Notes: generated by a model not told the origin, from the sequence alone. 64,000 bases of DNA from Sphingobacteriales bacterium (GCA_021298155.1 JAJTEN010000002.1:36376-100375); one strand, 5' to 3'; shown: positions 35,028 through 44,096, numbered from the stretch's first letter. A program made the numbers and translations.

Positions 35028-37238
35028 ATGAAAAAACACTTTTTAGTATTAGCCTCTTTTGCTTGTCTCTCAAGCATTACTTGGGCTCAAACCGACACCA
35101 TTTCTAGTAAAAGAAATTTACAAGATGTAGTAATTTCTGCTATTCAGGCTAAACAAAGTACGCCAGTTACTTTTACTACGCTCGATAAAAAGCGTATCCA
35201 ACAGTTGTATTATGGTGCAGATATGCCCACACTTCTGCAAGTTACACCTTCTGTAAATGCCTACAGCGATAACGGAACTGGTATTGGATACAGTTTCTTT
35301 CGCCTCCGTGGTATGGATCAAACTCGTATCAACACAACCATAAATGGTATTCCAGTAAACGATCCCGAAAACCAAGGGGTATTCTTTAATAACTTTGCCG
35401 ATTTGGCCAGTAGCGCAGAGCAAATACAAGTTCAACGTGGTATTGGTACTTCTACCAACGGAACCTCAGCTTTTGGCGGTAGCATAAACATCCAAACCAA
35501 ACACTTATCTGCCAAGCCAAGCGCACAGGTTTCTTTAGGCATGGGTTCTTTTGGTTCAAGCCGATTAACAGCCGAAGTGCAAACCGGATTATTAGGTAAA
35601 CATTGGATGTTCTACGGTAGAATTGGCCAGGTAAAAACCAATGGGTTCAGGCAGAATTCGGGTGCGCAAGTGCAATCGTATCATTTTAGTTTGGGATACG
35701 TTAAAAATAGGTCGGTACTCAAATTTAATTTCTTTGGCGGCAACGCGCAAAGCCAATTGGCATACCTGGGATTAAATAAAAAAATCTTTGACGAAAATCC
35801 AGTTGCCAATACTTTTACCCACGGAGAAAGCGATGCTTTCAACCAATACTTTAACCAAATACAATACAGCTACGATTTGGGTCGCGGTCAAACCCTTAGT
35901 GCTTCCGCCTATTTAGTAAATGGTGCGGCACCTAAATTTCAATTTTTGGCCGAAGGTTGGTATACCTTTAATACCCTAAACATGGCCAATACAACATACT
36001 ATGTTAATGCACCCGGAGACACAATATTTAGTCCAGGAAATGTGATGACTTCTTACCGTTTAAAACAACAGTTTATGGGTGCTTTTGCCAATTACCAGCT
36101 TACTCGTGGTAAATTAGATTTGGTTGCGGGCGTTCACGTAAACCAGTTTCAAGCCGACCATTTTATGGAAGTAAATTGGGCAACCACGATTCCTGCAGCT
36201 TTTAAACAAAACCATCAAGTTTATTTTAATACGGGTTTCAAAAACGAGTTAAGTGTTTTTGCTAAACTTAATTATGCCTTCACAGACAGGCTATCTGTTT
36301 TTTCTGATGTGCAAGTGAGGCAAACAAGCTTTACATATAAGGGTAAAGACATGGAATTTAGAAAAGAATATGGCAAGGTGGAAGACATGCAGTGGCAATT
36401 CGTTAACCCTAGAGCGGGCGCTAGGTTCGGCCTGAACCGATATGTTTCTTTATATGCCATGGCAGGTATGAGCATGCGTGAACCTACGCGTTTTGATTAC
36501 TTTCAAGACGATTTTGCGCCACGTGATATCAAGCAAAACGAAATTAAACCAGAGCAAGTTGTAAATGTTGAGTTTGGGACCGAGTTAAGTGGATTTGTTA
36601 ACGGTAAAATTAACGTGTATGCTATGGAGTTTCAAAACCAAATTGTAGGTACAGGTGCAGTAAATAATTTTGGATATAATATAACCGGAAATGTAGGCAG
36701 AAGTTATCGCCGTGGAGTAGAAATTGACCTCAGAAAACAAGTTACCAGTTTTTTGACTATTTGGATGAGCTCTGCATTAAGTAGTAATAAAATTGAGCAA
36801 TTTACACAAACCTATACAGATGAAATTAGCGGCACACCAATTACCCAAACCTATGCAAACACAAACCTAGCTTTTAGTCCGAATCAAATACACAATATTG
36901 GCCTAGAAAGCGCTGTTTGGAAAAAACGAATTAACGCTGGTTTATCTTTTAGGCACGTAGGCATGCAGTATCTAGACAATACCAGTAACAAAGATTTGTC
37001 GCTGCCATCGTTTAATGTATTAGACTTTCAGCTTGGCTTAAATCCATCATCATTTAGAATAAAAGGCTTGCCACAGGTAAGTCTTCGTGTAAATAATTTG
37101 CTAAATGCTAAGTACGCACCATCTGGCAGTTTGGGTGGATTTAATACCATAAGCAGTGAAGGAATTAGAGGCCAATTCCCTCTGTTTTTACCCAACGCTG
37201 GTGTAAATTATTTTTGCACGGCAACTTGGGTATTTTAG
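35028..37238 (+). CDS. TonB-dependent receptor, probably for thiamine or a thiamine precursor
   Basis: 736 aa. Signal peptide with cleavage near ITWAQT. Plug domain about 28-150 ('MPTLLQVTPSVNAYSDNGTGIGYSFFRLRGMDQTRINTTINGIP', quoted in part by motif; 'VQRGIGTSTNGTSAFGGSINIQT'). 22-strand type barrel to the C-terminus '...NYFCTATWVF' with terminal Phe. There is no carboxypeptidase-like N-terminal domain. Its leader carries a TPP riboswitch, the strongest evidence that it imports thiamine or a related compound. It stands alone: no thi genes or inner membrane transporter follow within the window. Confidence 0.88.
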   Translation: MKKHFLVLASFACLSSITWAQTDTISSKRNLQDVVISAIQAKQSTPVTFTTLDKKRIQQLYYGADMPTLLQVTPSVNAYSDNGTGIGYSFFRLRGMDQTRINTTINGIPVNDPENQGVFFNNFADLASSAEQIQVQRGIGTSTNGTSAFGGSINIQTKHLSAKPSAQVSLGMGSFGSSRLTAEVQTGLLGKHWMFYGRIGQVKTNGFRQNSGAQVQSYHFSLGYVKNRSVLKFNFFGGNAQSQLAYLGLNKKIFDENPVANTFTHGESDAFNQYFNQIQYSYDLGRGQTLSASAYLVNGAAPKFQFLAEGWYTFNTLNMANTTYYVNAPGDTIFSPGNVMTSYRLKQQFMGAFANYQLTRGKLDLVAGVHVNQFQADHFMEVNWATTIPAAFKQNHQVYFNTGFKNELSVFAKLNYAFTDRLSVFSDVQVRQTSFTYKGKDMEFRKEYGKVEDMQWQFVNPRAGARFGLNRYVSLYAMAGMSMREPTRFDYFQDDFAPRDIKQNEIKPEQVVNVEFGTELSGFVNGKINVYAMEFQNQIVGTGAVNNFGYNITGNVGRSYRRGVEIDLRKQVTSFLTIWMSSALSSNKIEQFTQTYTDEISGTPITQTYANTNLAFSPNQIHNIGLESAVWKKRINAGLSFRHVGMQYLDNTSNKDLSLPSFNVLDFQLGLNPSSFRIKGLPQVSLRVNNLLNAKYAPSGSLGGFNTISSEGIRGQFPLFLPNAGVNYFCTATWVF

Positions 37239-37245
37239 TATGACT

Positions 37246-37285
37246 AATTTTAAGAGACAAGTAATAAAACTTGTCTCTTAAAATT
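37246..37285. terminator. Bidirectional terminator between receptor and TPR gene
   Basis: A perfect 17-bp inverted repeat, AATTTTAAGAGACAAGT / ACTTGTCTCTTAAAATT, with loop AATAAA, seven bases after the receptor stop and 9 bases from the stop of the convergent TPR gene. The A/T outer stem gives a U tract in either direction. Confidence 0.9.
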
Positions 37286-37294
37286 TTAAATAAA

Positions 37295-37858
37295 TTATAA
37301 CCCCAACAATAATTGTAAACTCTTGATCGGATTATTTGAAACATCAATTTGTTTCAGAATATCAATAGCCGCATATCGCTGCGGTGCATTGATCTCAATT
37401 ATACCTTTTAGCGTTTGAACGGCATTTTCTTTGTCGCCTTTATTCAAATAAGCCATAGCCAAATACCACCTACTCAGTTGAATCAAATCAAACTTTTTAA
37501 ATGTATTTGCTGATTCTTCAAAATGCAAAATTGCCAAATTTGTAAATCCCGTTTTTAAATAACTATAACCTAGGTACAAATTGTACATCGCCTCATCCTT
37601 TTCTTGCGGCTCAAAATGTTGAAATGCTTCAATAGCCAGGTTATAATCGCCCTTATTAAATAATTGCATAGCCTGCGCCTCTAAACTAATGGTGTCTTTG
37701 AACGCAGTATCCGTGGTCCAATAATCCATGCAGGGTTTAGCATGCGCATTACATAGTTCTATCATCTCATCTTCTGGAGATTTCACAGATTCTGTAATAA
37801 TCCATGACCCCAAAAAGGAGGTAATAACCATTGTTAATATGCTAATTATTTTGATCAA
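37295..37858 (-). CDS. Small TPR-repeat protein with N-terminal membrane anchor
   Basis: 187 aa. A hydrophobic N-terminus (about 3-22) acts as signal or anchor. Three TPR-like helix pairs are visible: about 62-90 ('AMQLFNKGDYNLAIEAFQHF'), about 93-122 ('YNLYLGYSYLKTGFTNLAILHFEES') and about 129-160 ('RWYLAMAYLNKGDKENAVQTLKGI'). TPR proteins are protein-interaction scaffolds; the partner is unknown. It is monocistronic, with its 3' end against a bidirectional terminator. Confidence 0.7.
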   Translation of the reverse strand: MIKIISILTMVITSFLGSWIITESVKSPEDEMIELCNAHAKPCMDYWTTDTAFKDTISLEAQAMQLFNKGDYNLAIEAFQHFEPQEKDEAMYNLYLGYSYLKTGFTNLAILHFEESANTFKKFDLIQLSRWYLAMAYLNKGDKENAVQTLKGIIEINAPQRYAAIDILKQIDVSNNPIKSLQLLLGL

Positions 37859-37907
37859 GTGTCAATTTTTGGAACATCGAAAATAAGCTACTAAAAAATA
37901 GTGTTCT

Positions 37908-37940
37908 TGAAAATTACACCAATTAACCCATTTTCAAGTT
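37908..37940. repeat. Inverted repeat CTTGAAAAT / ATTTTCAAG upstream of carB
   Basis: Perfect 9-bp arms with a 15-base spacer in the 281-base gap between the TPR gene and carB. No T tract follows, so it is not an obvious terminator. It lies 49-82 bp upstream of the TPR gene ATG and could be a protein-binding site. Confidence 0.35.
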
Positions 37941-38081
37941 TAATGGAGGATTTAGCATGTTTTGCGACAAATAAGCGCTTAAATGCGACATTTTTGTAAA
38001 AACGCTACTTGAACAGCAAAAACCGCCATCGATTTTAAATTAAATTTATTCACAAATTTACGTATCTGTTAAATCAACTTG

Positions 38082-38110
38082 TTTGATAGGTGTAAATGCA
38101 CCTACATTTG
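38082..38110 (+). promoter_or_regulatory. carB promoter with embedded palindrome
   Basis: TTTG (38082-38085), a 17-base spacer, then TACATTTG (38103-38110), matching the Bacteroidota -33/-7 pattern, 30 bases before the ATG. A 5-bp-arm palindrome AGGTG-N6-CACCT (38088-38103) lies between the two boxes, a natural place for a repressor. Confidence 0.5.
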
Positions 38111-38139
38111 CATAATTTATACCAACAACAAATAATCTC

Positions 38140-40959
38140 ATGCCAAAAGATAGTAGCATTCACTCGGTTCTCATCATTGGGAGCGGCCCAATTGTAATTG
38201 GTCAAGCCTGCGAATTTGATTACAGCGGAAGTCAAGCCGCCCGTTCTCTAAAAGAAGAGGGAATTAAAGTTATTCTAATTAATAGCAATCCTGCTACTAT
38301 CATGACCGACCCTGTTACAGCTGATCATGTGTATTTGCTGCCATTGGTTCCTGATTCCATCGAGAAAATTTTAAAAGAACACCAAATAGATGCTGTACTA
38401 CCAACTATGGGCGGACAAACGGCCCTAAACCTAGCCATTGAATGCGATGAAAGGGGTTTATGGAAAGAATACAATGTGCGCATGATTGGTGTAGATATTG
38501 CAGCCATCGATACCACAGAAAATAGAGAAAAATTCCGCCAAAAAATGATTGATATTGGCGTTCCAGTAGCCGATTCAAAAGTGGCAAACTCCTTCTTAGA
38601 GGGTAAAGAAATTGCACAAAAAATTGGTTTTCCATTAGTTATTCGCCCAAGTTACACGCTAGGTGGTTCAGGTGGTGGTTTTGTATGGGTAAAAGAAGAA
38701 TTAGATGCCGCCCTCCAACGCGGATTATCTGCATCACCTACACATGAGGTTTTAGTTGAAAAAGCTGTATTTGGATGGAAAGAATATGAATTAGAATTGC
38801 TGCGCGACCAAAACGACAGTGTGGCTATAATTTGTACCATAGAAAACTTCGACCCAATGGGAATTCATACGGGCGATTCCATAACGGTCGCGCCTGCTAT
38901 GACACTCAGCGATACGGTTTTTCAACGCATGCGCACCATGGCAATTCACATGATGCGCTCTATTGGTAATTTCGCCGGTGGTTGTAATGTGCAATTTGCG
39001 GTTAATCCTGAAGATGAAGCCATTATTTCTGTAGAAATTAACCCACGCGTTTCTCGATCGTCTGCCTTAGCCAGTAAAGCTACTGGATATCCAATTGCAA
39101 AAATTGCCGCCAAATTAGCCATTGGATACCACTTAGATGAACTTAAAAACCCAGTAACAAAGACCACTTCGGCTTATTTTGAACCTGCCATTGATTATGT
39201 AATAGTAAAAATCCCACGCTGGAATTTTGATAAATTTAAAGGCGCAAACAAAACCCTTGGCCTGCAAATGAAATCTGTTGGGGAAGTAATGGGCATTGGA
39301 AGAACTTTTATTGAAGCATTACAAAAAGCCACACAAAGTTTAGAAATTAAACGCAATGGATTAGGTGCAGATGGCTACCAACAAAGAAGACTAGAAGACA
39401 TTGTAGAAAAGCTTAAAAACCCTAGCTGGGATAGAATTTTTGCCGTAAAAGATGCCCTAAGTTTAGGTATGCCCATTTCGTCGCTAGAAAAAATTACCCG
39501 CATAGATCGTTGGTTCCTGACACAAATTAATGATATGGTGCGCCTAGAAAGCGATACCAAACGTTTTAACCTGCAAACTTTACCTAAAGAATTGATGGTA
39601 GAACTAAAACAAAAAGGGTATAGTGATATTCAAATAGCCTACTTACTGGGAGGAGATACTACAGAAGATGAAGTTTGGGATCTACGAAAATCTATGGGAA
39701 TCCACCGAATCTATAAAATGGTAGATACTTGTGCCGCCGAATTTCCTTCACCAACAAACTATTTCTACTCAAGCTTCGATGGAGAAAATGAAAGCATCCC
39801 TAGCAATCGCAAAAAAGTAATTGTTCTTGGATCGGGTCCGAACCGAATTGGACAAGGAATTGAATTTGACTATAGCTGCGTGCACGGACTTCTAGCCTCG
39901 AAAGAATCGGGTTTTGAAGCGATCATGATTAACTGTAACCCCGAAACAGTAAGTACCGATTTTGACATGGCAGATAAATTATATTTTGAGCCTGTATTCT
40001 GGGAAGCCTTGCGTGAAATTGTAGAGCTTGAAAAACCTGTTGGGGTTATTGTGCAGCTGGGTGGACAAACAGCTTTAAAGTTGGCTAGAAAACTAGAAGC
40101 AATGGGGGTTAAAATTATTGGTACCAGCTTCGCAAATATGGATATTTCTGAAGACCGCGGTAGCTTCTCAGATTTATTGAAAGAACTAAACATCCCATAC
40201 CCAGATTATGGCGTTGCCGAAGATGCAGACGAAGCCATTGTTGTGGCCAATCGAGTAGGTTACCCAGTATTGGTTCGACCAAGTTATGTGTTGGGCGGAC
40301 AAGGCATGAAGATTGTAATTAATGACGATGAATTAGAGCAAGCAGTTATAGAATTACTGGGAGATTTACCGGGTAACCGCGTTTTAATCGACCATTTTTT
40401 AGATAGGGCAGAAGAAGCCGAGATTGATTTAATTTGTGATGGTCAAGATGCTCACGTTATTGGCATGATGGAACACATAGAGCCAGCAGGTATTCATAGT
40501 GGAGATAGTAGCGCAGTTTTACCACCTTTCGGACTGAGCCAAAAAGTACAGGATACCATGGAAGAATACGCCAGGAAATTAGCAATTAAAATGAATATTT
40601 CTGGTTTATTAAATATTCAATTCGCCATAAAAAATGAAAAGGTTTATGTAATTGAAGCCAATCCAAGAGCCAGTAGAACCGTGCCTTTTATAGCCAAAGC
40701 ATACCAAATACCATATATTAATATTGCTACTAAAATTATGTTGGGCGTAAATAAACTGAGCGACTTTACCTTCGAGCGTAAATTGGTTGGATATGCCATT
40801 AAAGAACCCGTGTTTTCATATGAAAAATTCCCAGAGGTTAAAAAGGAGCTCGGACCAGAAATGAAATCAACAGGTGAAGCAATTAGGTTCATAAAAGACC
40901 TTCAAGACCCATACTTCAGACAATTGTACAAAGAAAAGAGTATGTACCTAAGCAAATAA
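38140..40959 (+). CDS. carB: Carbamoyl-phosphate synthase large subunit, short form without the MGS-like domain
   Basis: 939 aa. Makes carbamoyl phosphate for arginine and pyrimidine synthesis, with CarA (not in the window). The two homologous ATP-grasp halves are complete: first half from 'VLIIGSGPIVIGQACEFDYSG' (about 10), second from 'VIVLGSGPNRIGQGIEFDYS' (about 564). The carboxyphosphate and carbamate domains carry their usual 'RPSYTLGGSGGG' / 'RPSYVLGGQGM' loops. The chain ends soon after 'LGPEMKSTGEAI', so the C-terminal MGS-like allosteric domain of about 130 aa in E. coli CarB is missing. This is not a visible frameshift: the convergent GtrA gene begins 12 bases on. I recall similar short CarB proteins in other Bacteroidota. 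Confidence 0.95.
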   Translation: MPKDSSIHSVLIIGSGPIVIGQACEFDYSGSQAARSLKEEGIKVILINSNPATIMTDPVTADHVYLLPLVPDSIEKILKEHQIDAVLPTMGGQTALNLAIECDERGLWKEYNVRMIGVDIAAIDTTENREKFRQKMIDIGVPVADSKVANSFLEGKEIAQKIGFPLVIRPSYTLGGSGGGFVWVKEELDAALQRGLSASPTHEVLVEKAVFGWKEYELELLRDQNDSVAIICTIENFDPMGIHTGDSITVAPAMTLSDTVFQRMRTMAIHMMRSIGNFAGGCNVQFAVNPEDEAIISVEINPRVSRSSALASKATGYPIAKIAAKLAIGYHLDELKNPVTKTTSAYFEPAIDYVIVKIPRWNFDKFKGANKTLGLQMKSVGEVMGIGRTFIEALQKATQSLEIKRNGLGADGYQQRRLEDIVEKLKNPSWDRIFAVKDALSLGMPISSLEKITRIDRWFLTQINDMVRLESDTKRFNLQTLPKELMVELKQKGYSDIQIAYLLGGDTTEDEVWDLRKSMGIHRIYKMVDTCAAEFPSPTNYFYSSFDGENESIPSNRKKVIVLGSGPNRIGQGIEFDYSCVHGLLASKESGFEAIMINCNPETVSTDFDMADKLYFEPVFWEALREIVELEKPVGVIVQLGGQTALKLARKLEAMGVKIIGTSFANMDISEDRGSFSDLLKELNIPYPDYGVAEDADEAIVVANRVGYPVLVRPSYVLGGQGMKIVINDDELEQAVIELLGDLPGNRVLIDHFLDRAEEAEIDLICDGQDAHVIGMMEHIEPAGIHSGDSSAVLPPFGLSQKVQDTMEEYARKLAIKMNISGLLNIQFAIKNEKVYVIEANPRASRTVPFIAKAYQIPYINIATKIMLGVNKLSDFTFERKLVGYAIKEPVFSYEKFPEVKKELGPEMKSTGEAIRFIKDLQDPYFRQLYKEKSMYLSK

Positions 40960-40971
40960 TTGCCTGGGTAT

Positions 40972-41490
40972 TTACTCAAATAAACGATCTGGTTCTGGAA
41001 CTTTAAAAACCAATTTGTTGGTTCCAAAAAAGTTTAAAAAAATATTAATGAAAATGGCCAAGATGTTCGATACCAAAGGGCCATTCTCCGTTAAATAAGT
41101 AGCAATAAAATCAAATTCCATTTGGGTGGCCATGCTAGCAAACCATTGGTTGGGGTGCAAAATATGATCGAATACAAAATTTACAAGCAAGTAAACCACA
41201 AAGGTAATACCGTATACCATTATATATTTAAGTAGGTACTTTTCGTCTTCTTCGGTTTGGTCTATATAGGTCCAAAATTTGTTTAAGGTAAAGCCTACAA
41301 AGAAACCCATGATATATCCTATGGCCTTAGACACCAAGTTTAAGGCAGGATATTGAAGAGAAATAAGCCAAAAAACACCTAAACTAACTCCCGCACTCGT
41401 AGCCCCAACTATCCCAAATTTTAAAAATTTGCGTATGGTGGGATATTGGCGCAGCCACATCCTAAACTTTTGTATTTGGTGCATCAACAT
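40972..41490 (-). CDS. GtrA-family membrane protein
   Basis: 172 aa with four hydrophobic helices and the GtrA pattern ('RKFLKFGIVGATSAGVSLGVFWLI', 'AKAIGYIMGFFVGFTLNKFWTY' type). Members are thought to flip polyprenyl-linked sugars (GtrA/Rft-like) for surface polysaccharide modification. It is slightly longer than the usual 120-150 aa owing to a 55-residue insert between helices 3 and 4 ('DHILHPNQWFASMATQMEFD'). No glycosyltransferase gene adjoins it, so the substrate is unknown. Confidence 0.82.
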   Translation of the reverse strand: MLMHQIQKFRMWLRQYPTIRKFLKFGIVGATSAGVSLGVFWLISLQYPALNLVSKAIGYIMGFFVGFTLNKFWTYIDQTEEDEKYLLKYIMVYGITFVVYLLVNFVFDHILHPNQWFASMATQMEFDFIATYLTENGPLVSNILAIFINIFLNFFGTNKLVFKVPEPDRLFE

Positions 41491-41560
41491 AAAGTGTCAA
41501 AAATAGTTGTTTTTGCCTGCATACTATTATGCCAAACAAAAAATTATTCTTTAAATTTAC

Positions 41561-42271
41561 TTAATTTGAAATCAAGCCTTTATCGGCAAAACTGAAATAC
41601 GCTTTGTTTCCAATAATAATGTGGTCGCTGATAATAATATCTAAAAATCGAGCGCCTTCTCTTAACTTTTTAGTAATGTTAATGTCTTGCTGACTAGGCT
41701 GCAAGTTGCCAGAAGGATGATTATGACATAATATAATGCTGCTGGCTAATTGGTCTAAAGCCAGTTTAAAAATTACTTTTGGATCAACCACAGTGCCTGC
41801 AACACCTCCAACACTTACGCGCTTTTTACCAAGCACCATATTATTGCGATTAAGGAGCAGAATCCAAAATTCTTCATGCCTGTAATCTTCCATAAATGGT
41901 TCAAAATAATTATAAGCATCTCTGCTGCACAAAATTTTGGTAATCTTCTTCGCTTCTTCCTCACGCTTTCTTCTACCCAACTCTAAAGCAGCATTCAGAA
42001 TAATTGCCTTCGCAGTTCCAATACCATGAACAGTTGTTAGCTCTGCAAGTGTCATGCGACTCAATTCACTCAAATTTTGATTGGCACGATTGAAAACTTC
42101 ATAACCAAGTTGTAAGGCTGAAGCCTGCTTATTTCCACTTCCTATTAATATGGCAAGTAACTCGGCAATATGTAAACTTGAAGCGCCATGTGCATACATT
42201 TTCTCTCTAGGCCTCTCATCCTCTGCTAATTGCTTAATTCCGAATGATGGGGTATTTTTTGATTGTTCCAT
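41561..42271 (-). CDS. radC: RadC/JAB-domain protein
   Basis: 236 aa, the usual RadC length. The N-terminal HhH region (about 30-100) has 'TVHGIGTAKAIIL'. The C-terminal MPN/JAMM domain has 'CHNHPSGNLQPSQQD' giving H183, H185 and D196 as metal ligands. The domain is widely annotated as a DNA repair protein, but the role is doubtful in vivo. It is a chromosomal copy near S20 and IscA-type genes rather than in a mobile island. Confidence 0.9.
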   Translation of the reverse strand: MEQSKNTPSFGIKQLAEDERPREKMYAHGASSLHIAELLAILIGSGNKQASALQLGYEVFNRANQNLSELSRMTLAELTTVHGIGTAKAIILNAALELGRRKREEEAKKITKILCSRDAYNYFEPFMEDYRHEEFWILLLNRNNMVLGKKRVSVGGVAGTVVDPKVIFKLALDQLASSIILCHNHPSGNLQPSQQDINITKKLREGARFLDIIISDHIIIGNKAYFSFADKGLISN

Positions 42272-42342
42272 GATTCAAATGTATTTGCCTTTTTACTCAG
42301 TCACAAGCGCAAGCATAAATGAAATCAGGAAATTAGGATAAA

Positions 42343-42370
42343 CGAAAAAAGCCGCCCATGGGGCAGCTTT
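42343..42370 (-). terminator. Intrinsic terminator of rpsT
   Basis: On the minus strand GCTGCCC-CAT-GGGCGGC (one G-U pair) is followed by TTTTTTCG, 25 bases downstream of the S20 stop. Confidence 0.88.
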
Positions 42371-42394
42371 CTACTATTTTGATAGAACGAATTA

Positions 42395-42715
42395 CTAGTT
42401 TTTCTTGCTAGCTTTCTTAGCAGCAGCTTTTGGTGCAGCCTTCTTCTTAGCTTCAACAGCAGTTCCAACTTTAGCAACCACCTTAGCTAACTTAGATTTT
42501 TGGTTAGCAGCTTTATTCTTATGGATAATGCTACGCTTTGCCAATTTATCTAACATAGAACTTACTTCTCTAAGTAAAGTTTCTGCCTCACTTTTAACAG
42601 TGCTCTCGCGTAAGCGCTTAGCTAAAGTACGTGTAGTTTTAGCTTGGTAACGGTTACGTAAACGCTTTGTAGCGCTATTTCTAATTCTCTTTTTTGCTGA
42701 ACTATGGTTTGCCAT
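42395..42715 (-). CDS. rpsT: 30S ribosomal protein S20 with Ala/Lys-rich C-terminal tail
   Basis: 106 aa. The N-terminal 85 residues match S20 ('MANHSSAKKRIRNSATKRLRN', 'SIIHKNKAANQKSKLAK'). S20 binds 16S rRNA early in 30S assembly. The usual length is about 85-90 aa; here a tail of about 20 residues (AKKKAAPKAAAKKASKKN) extends it, similar to tails in some Bacteroidota ribosomal proteins. It is monocistronic, with its own terminator. Confidence 0.95.
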   Translation of the reverse strand: MANHSSAKKRIRNSATKRLRNRYQAKTTRTLAKRLRESTVKSEAETLLREVSSMLDKLAKRSIIHKNKAANQKSKLAKVVAKVGTAVEAKKKAAPKAAAKKASKKN

Positions 42716-42817
42716 TTTCTAATTACTTTTCTTTTTCAATACCCTTTTTACTCGCTTAAAGGGAGGGCAAATATAGGCTTTTGTAAATAAAATCAAAAGC
42801 CCAAATAAAAATTATCC

Positions 42818-43144
42818 TCAAACTGAGAAACTTTCACCGCAACTACATGTACGTGAGGCATTTGGATTGTTGAAAGTAAATCCTTTCCCATTTAGTCCAT
42901 CTGTGAAGTCTAATTCGGTTCCAAACAAATAAAGTACTGAACGCTTGTCTGTTACAACTTTTACGCCGTTGTCATCAAATATTTCATCTCCAGTTTTTGC
43001 TTGGTTATCGAAGTCTAATTTATAAGATAATCCCGAACATCCTCCGCTTTCAACGCCTACTCTCAAAAAATAAGAATTGTCGTACTGTTGTTCGCTCATT
43101 AATTGCGCTATTCTGTTTTTTGCTTTTTCACTTACGGTAATCAT
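42818..43144 (-). CDS. A-type Fe-S cluster carrier (IscA/ErpA/SufA-like)
   Basis: 108 aa. The three conserved cysteines are present: C36 in 'ESGGCSGLS' and C100/C102 in 'SRTCSCGESFSV'. These proteins carry Fe-S clusters or iron to apoproteins in the cytoplasm. The length and motifs are typical. No isc or suf neighbours are present, so the paralogue name (iscA, erpA or sufA) cannot be fixed. Several Fe-S proteins encoded in this window are possible clients. Confidence 0.92.
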   Translation of the reverse strand: MITVSEKAKNRIAQLMSEQQYDNSYFLRVGVESGGCSGLSYKLDFDNQAKTGDEIFDDNGVKVVTDKRSVLYLFGTELDFTDGLNGKGFTFNNPNASRTCSCGESFSV

Positions 43145-43217
43145 ATGGTCTGCATTTTGATTTACAAAAATACAAGTTTATTTAATAAGCCATGCTAATG
43201 GCTAAATTGTTTTTGAT

Positions 43218-43225
43218 TAAATTTG
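43218..43225 (+). promoter_or_regulatory. Candidate -7 box TAAATTTG before the 3-hydroxyacyl-CoA dehydrogenase gene
   Basis: Matches TAnnTTTG and lies 16 bases before the ATG; a -33 TTG at the expected spacing is not obvious. A transcript starting here would have a very short leader. Confidence 0.3.
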
Positions 43226-43241
43226 ACACAAATAATTCATT

Positions 43242-44096
43242 ATGGTAACTAACATACGTACAATAGCTATCGCTGGTGCTGGAACGATGGGAAGTGGAAT
43301 TGCGCAAGTTACTGCTACAGCAGGCTACAAAACCATTTTATTTGATATTGAACCAAAGATGCTTCAACAGGCAGAAACAAATATCAAGAAATCTTTAGCT
43401 TTTCTATCCAGTAAAGGCAAAATTTCTGCAGCCGAAGAGGAAACGATTTTAACCAATATTACATACACAAATCAATTATCAGATTTAAAAGCCGATTTAA
43501 TCATTGAAGCAATCCTAGAAAAATTGGAAATTAAACATCAATTTTTTCAACAAGTTGCCGAACTAAATGGATCAAATTGCATCTTAGCCAGCAATACTTC
43601 TTCCATTCCAATAACTCAAATTGCAGCTAAAGTGCCCAATCCTGAGCGCTTTTTAGGCATACATTTTTTTAATCCTGCGCCAATTATGAAGCTAGTAGAA
43701 ATCATTAGTGGGGTTCAAACTGATCCTACCATTGCTACTAGCTGTAAAAAATTAATTGAAGATATGGGTAAAACATGTGTAATGGCCAAAGATGCACCAG
43801 GTTTTATTGTAAATCGCGTGGCACGCCATTATTATGTTGAAGGCTTAAAAACCCTCGAGGAAAATGTTGCCGATTTTGAAACCATTGATGCCCTTATGGA
43901 GAGTTCTGGCTTTAAAATGGGGCCGTTCAAACTCATGGATTTAATTGGTGTTGATACTAATTTTTCTGTTACCAGTAGCATGTATCAACTCTTTCACCAA
44001 GATGCGAAATTTAGACCAAGCCGCATACAGCAACAACTGGTAGATGCAGGTTTTCATGGTAAAAAAACCAAACGGGGTTTCTATGTATATCCTTAA
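43242..44096 (+). CDS. 3-hydroxybutyryl-CoA / 3-hydroxyacyl-CoA dehydrogenase
   Basis: 284 aa cytoplasmic NAD-dependent enzyme of the Hbd/PaaH type. The Rossmann start is 'IAGAGTMGSGIAQ' (G12, G14, G17). 'ASNTSSIPITQIA' and 'GIHFFNPAPIMKLVEII' carry the catalytic Ser/His-containing motifs, and the C-terminal dimer domain has 'DAPGFIVNRVARHYYVEGL'. It oxidises (S)-3-hydroxybutyryl-CoA or 3-hydroxyadipyl-CoA. Given the paaABC genes 15 kb away, a PaaH-like role in phenylacetate breakdown is possible but not shown. The 3' end overlaps the acetyltransferase start by 14 bases. Confidence 0.92.
   Translation: MVTNIRTIAIAGAGTMGSGIAQVTATAGYKTILFDIEPKMLQQAETNIKKSLAFLSSKGKISAAEEETILTNITYTNQLSDLKADLIIEAILEKLEIKHQFFQQVAELNGSNCILASNTSSIPITQIAAKVPNPERFLGIHFFNPAPIMKLVEIISGVQTDPTIATSCKKLIEDMGKTCVMAKDAPGFIVNRVARHYYVEGLKTLEENVADFETIDALMESSGFKMGPFKLMDLIGVDTNFSVTSSMYQLFHQDAKFRPSRIQQQLVDAGFHGKKTKRGFYVYP

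Noticed and set aside
38325-40892. Several minus-strand ORFs across carB
   Set aside because: Antisense shadows of a clear, conserved gene.
38140-40959. carB shortened by frameshift
   Set aside because: The reading frame ends cleanly and the neighbouring convergent gene leaves no room for a displaced C-terminal domain.
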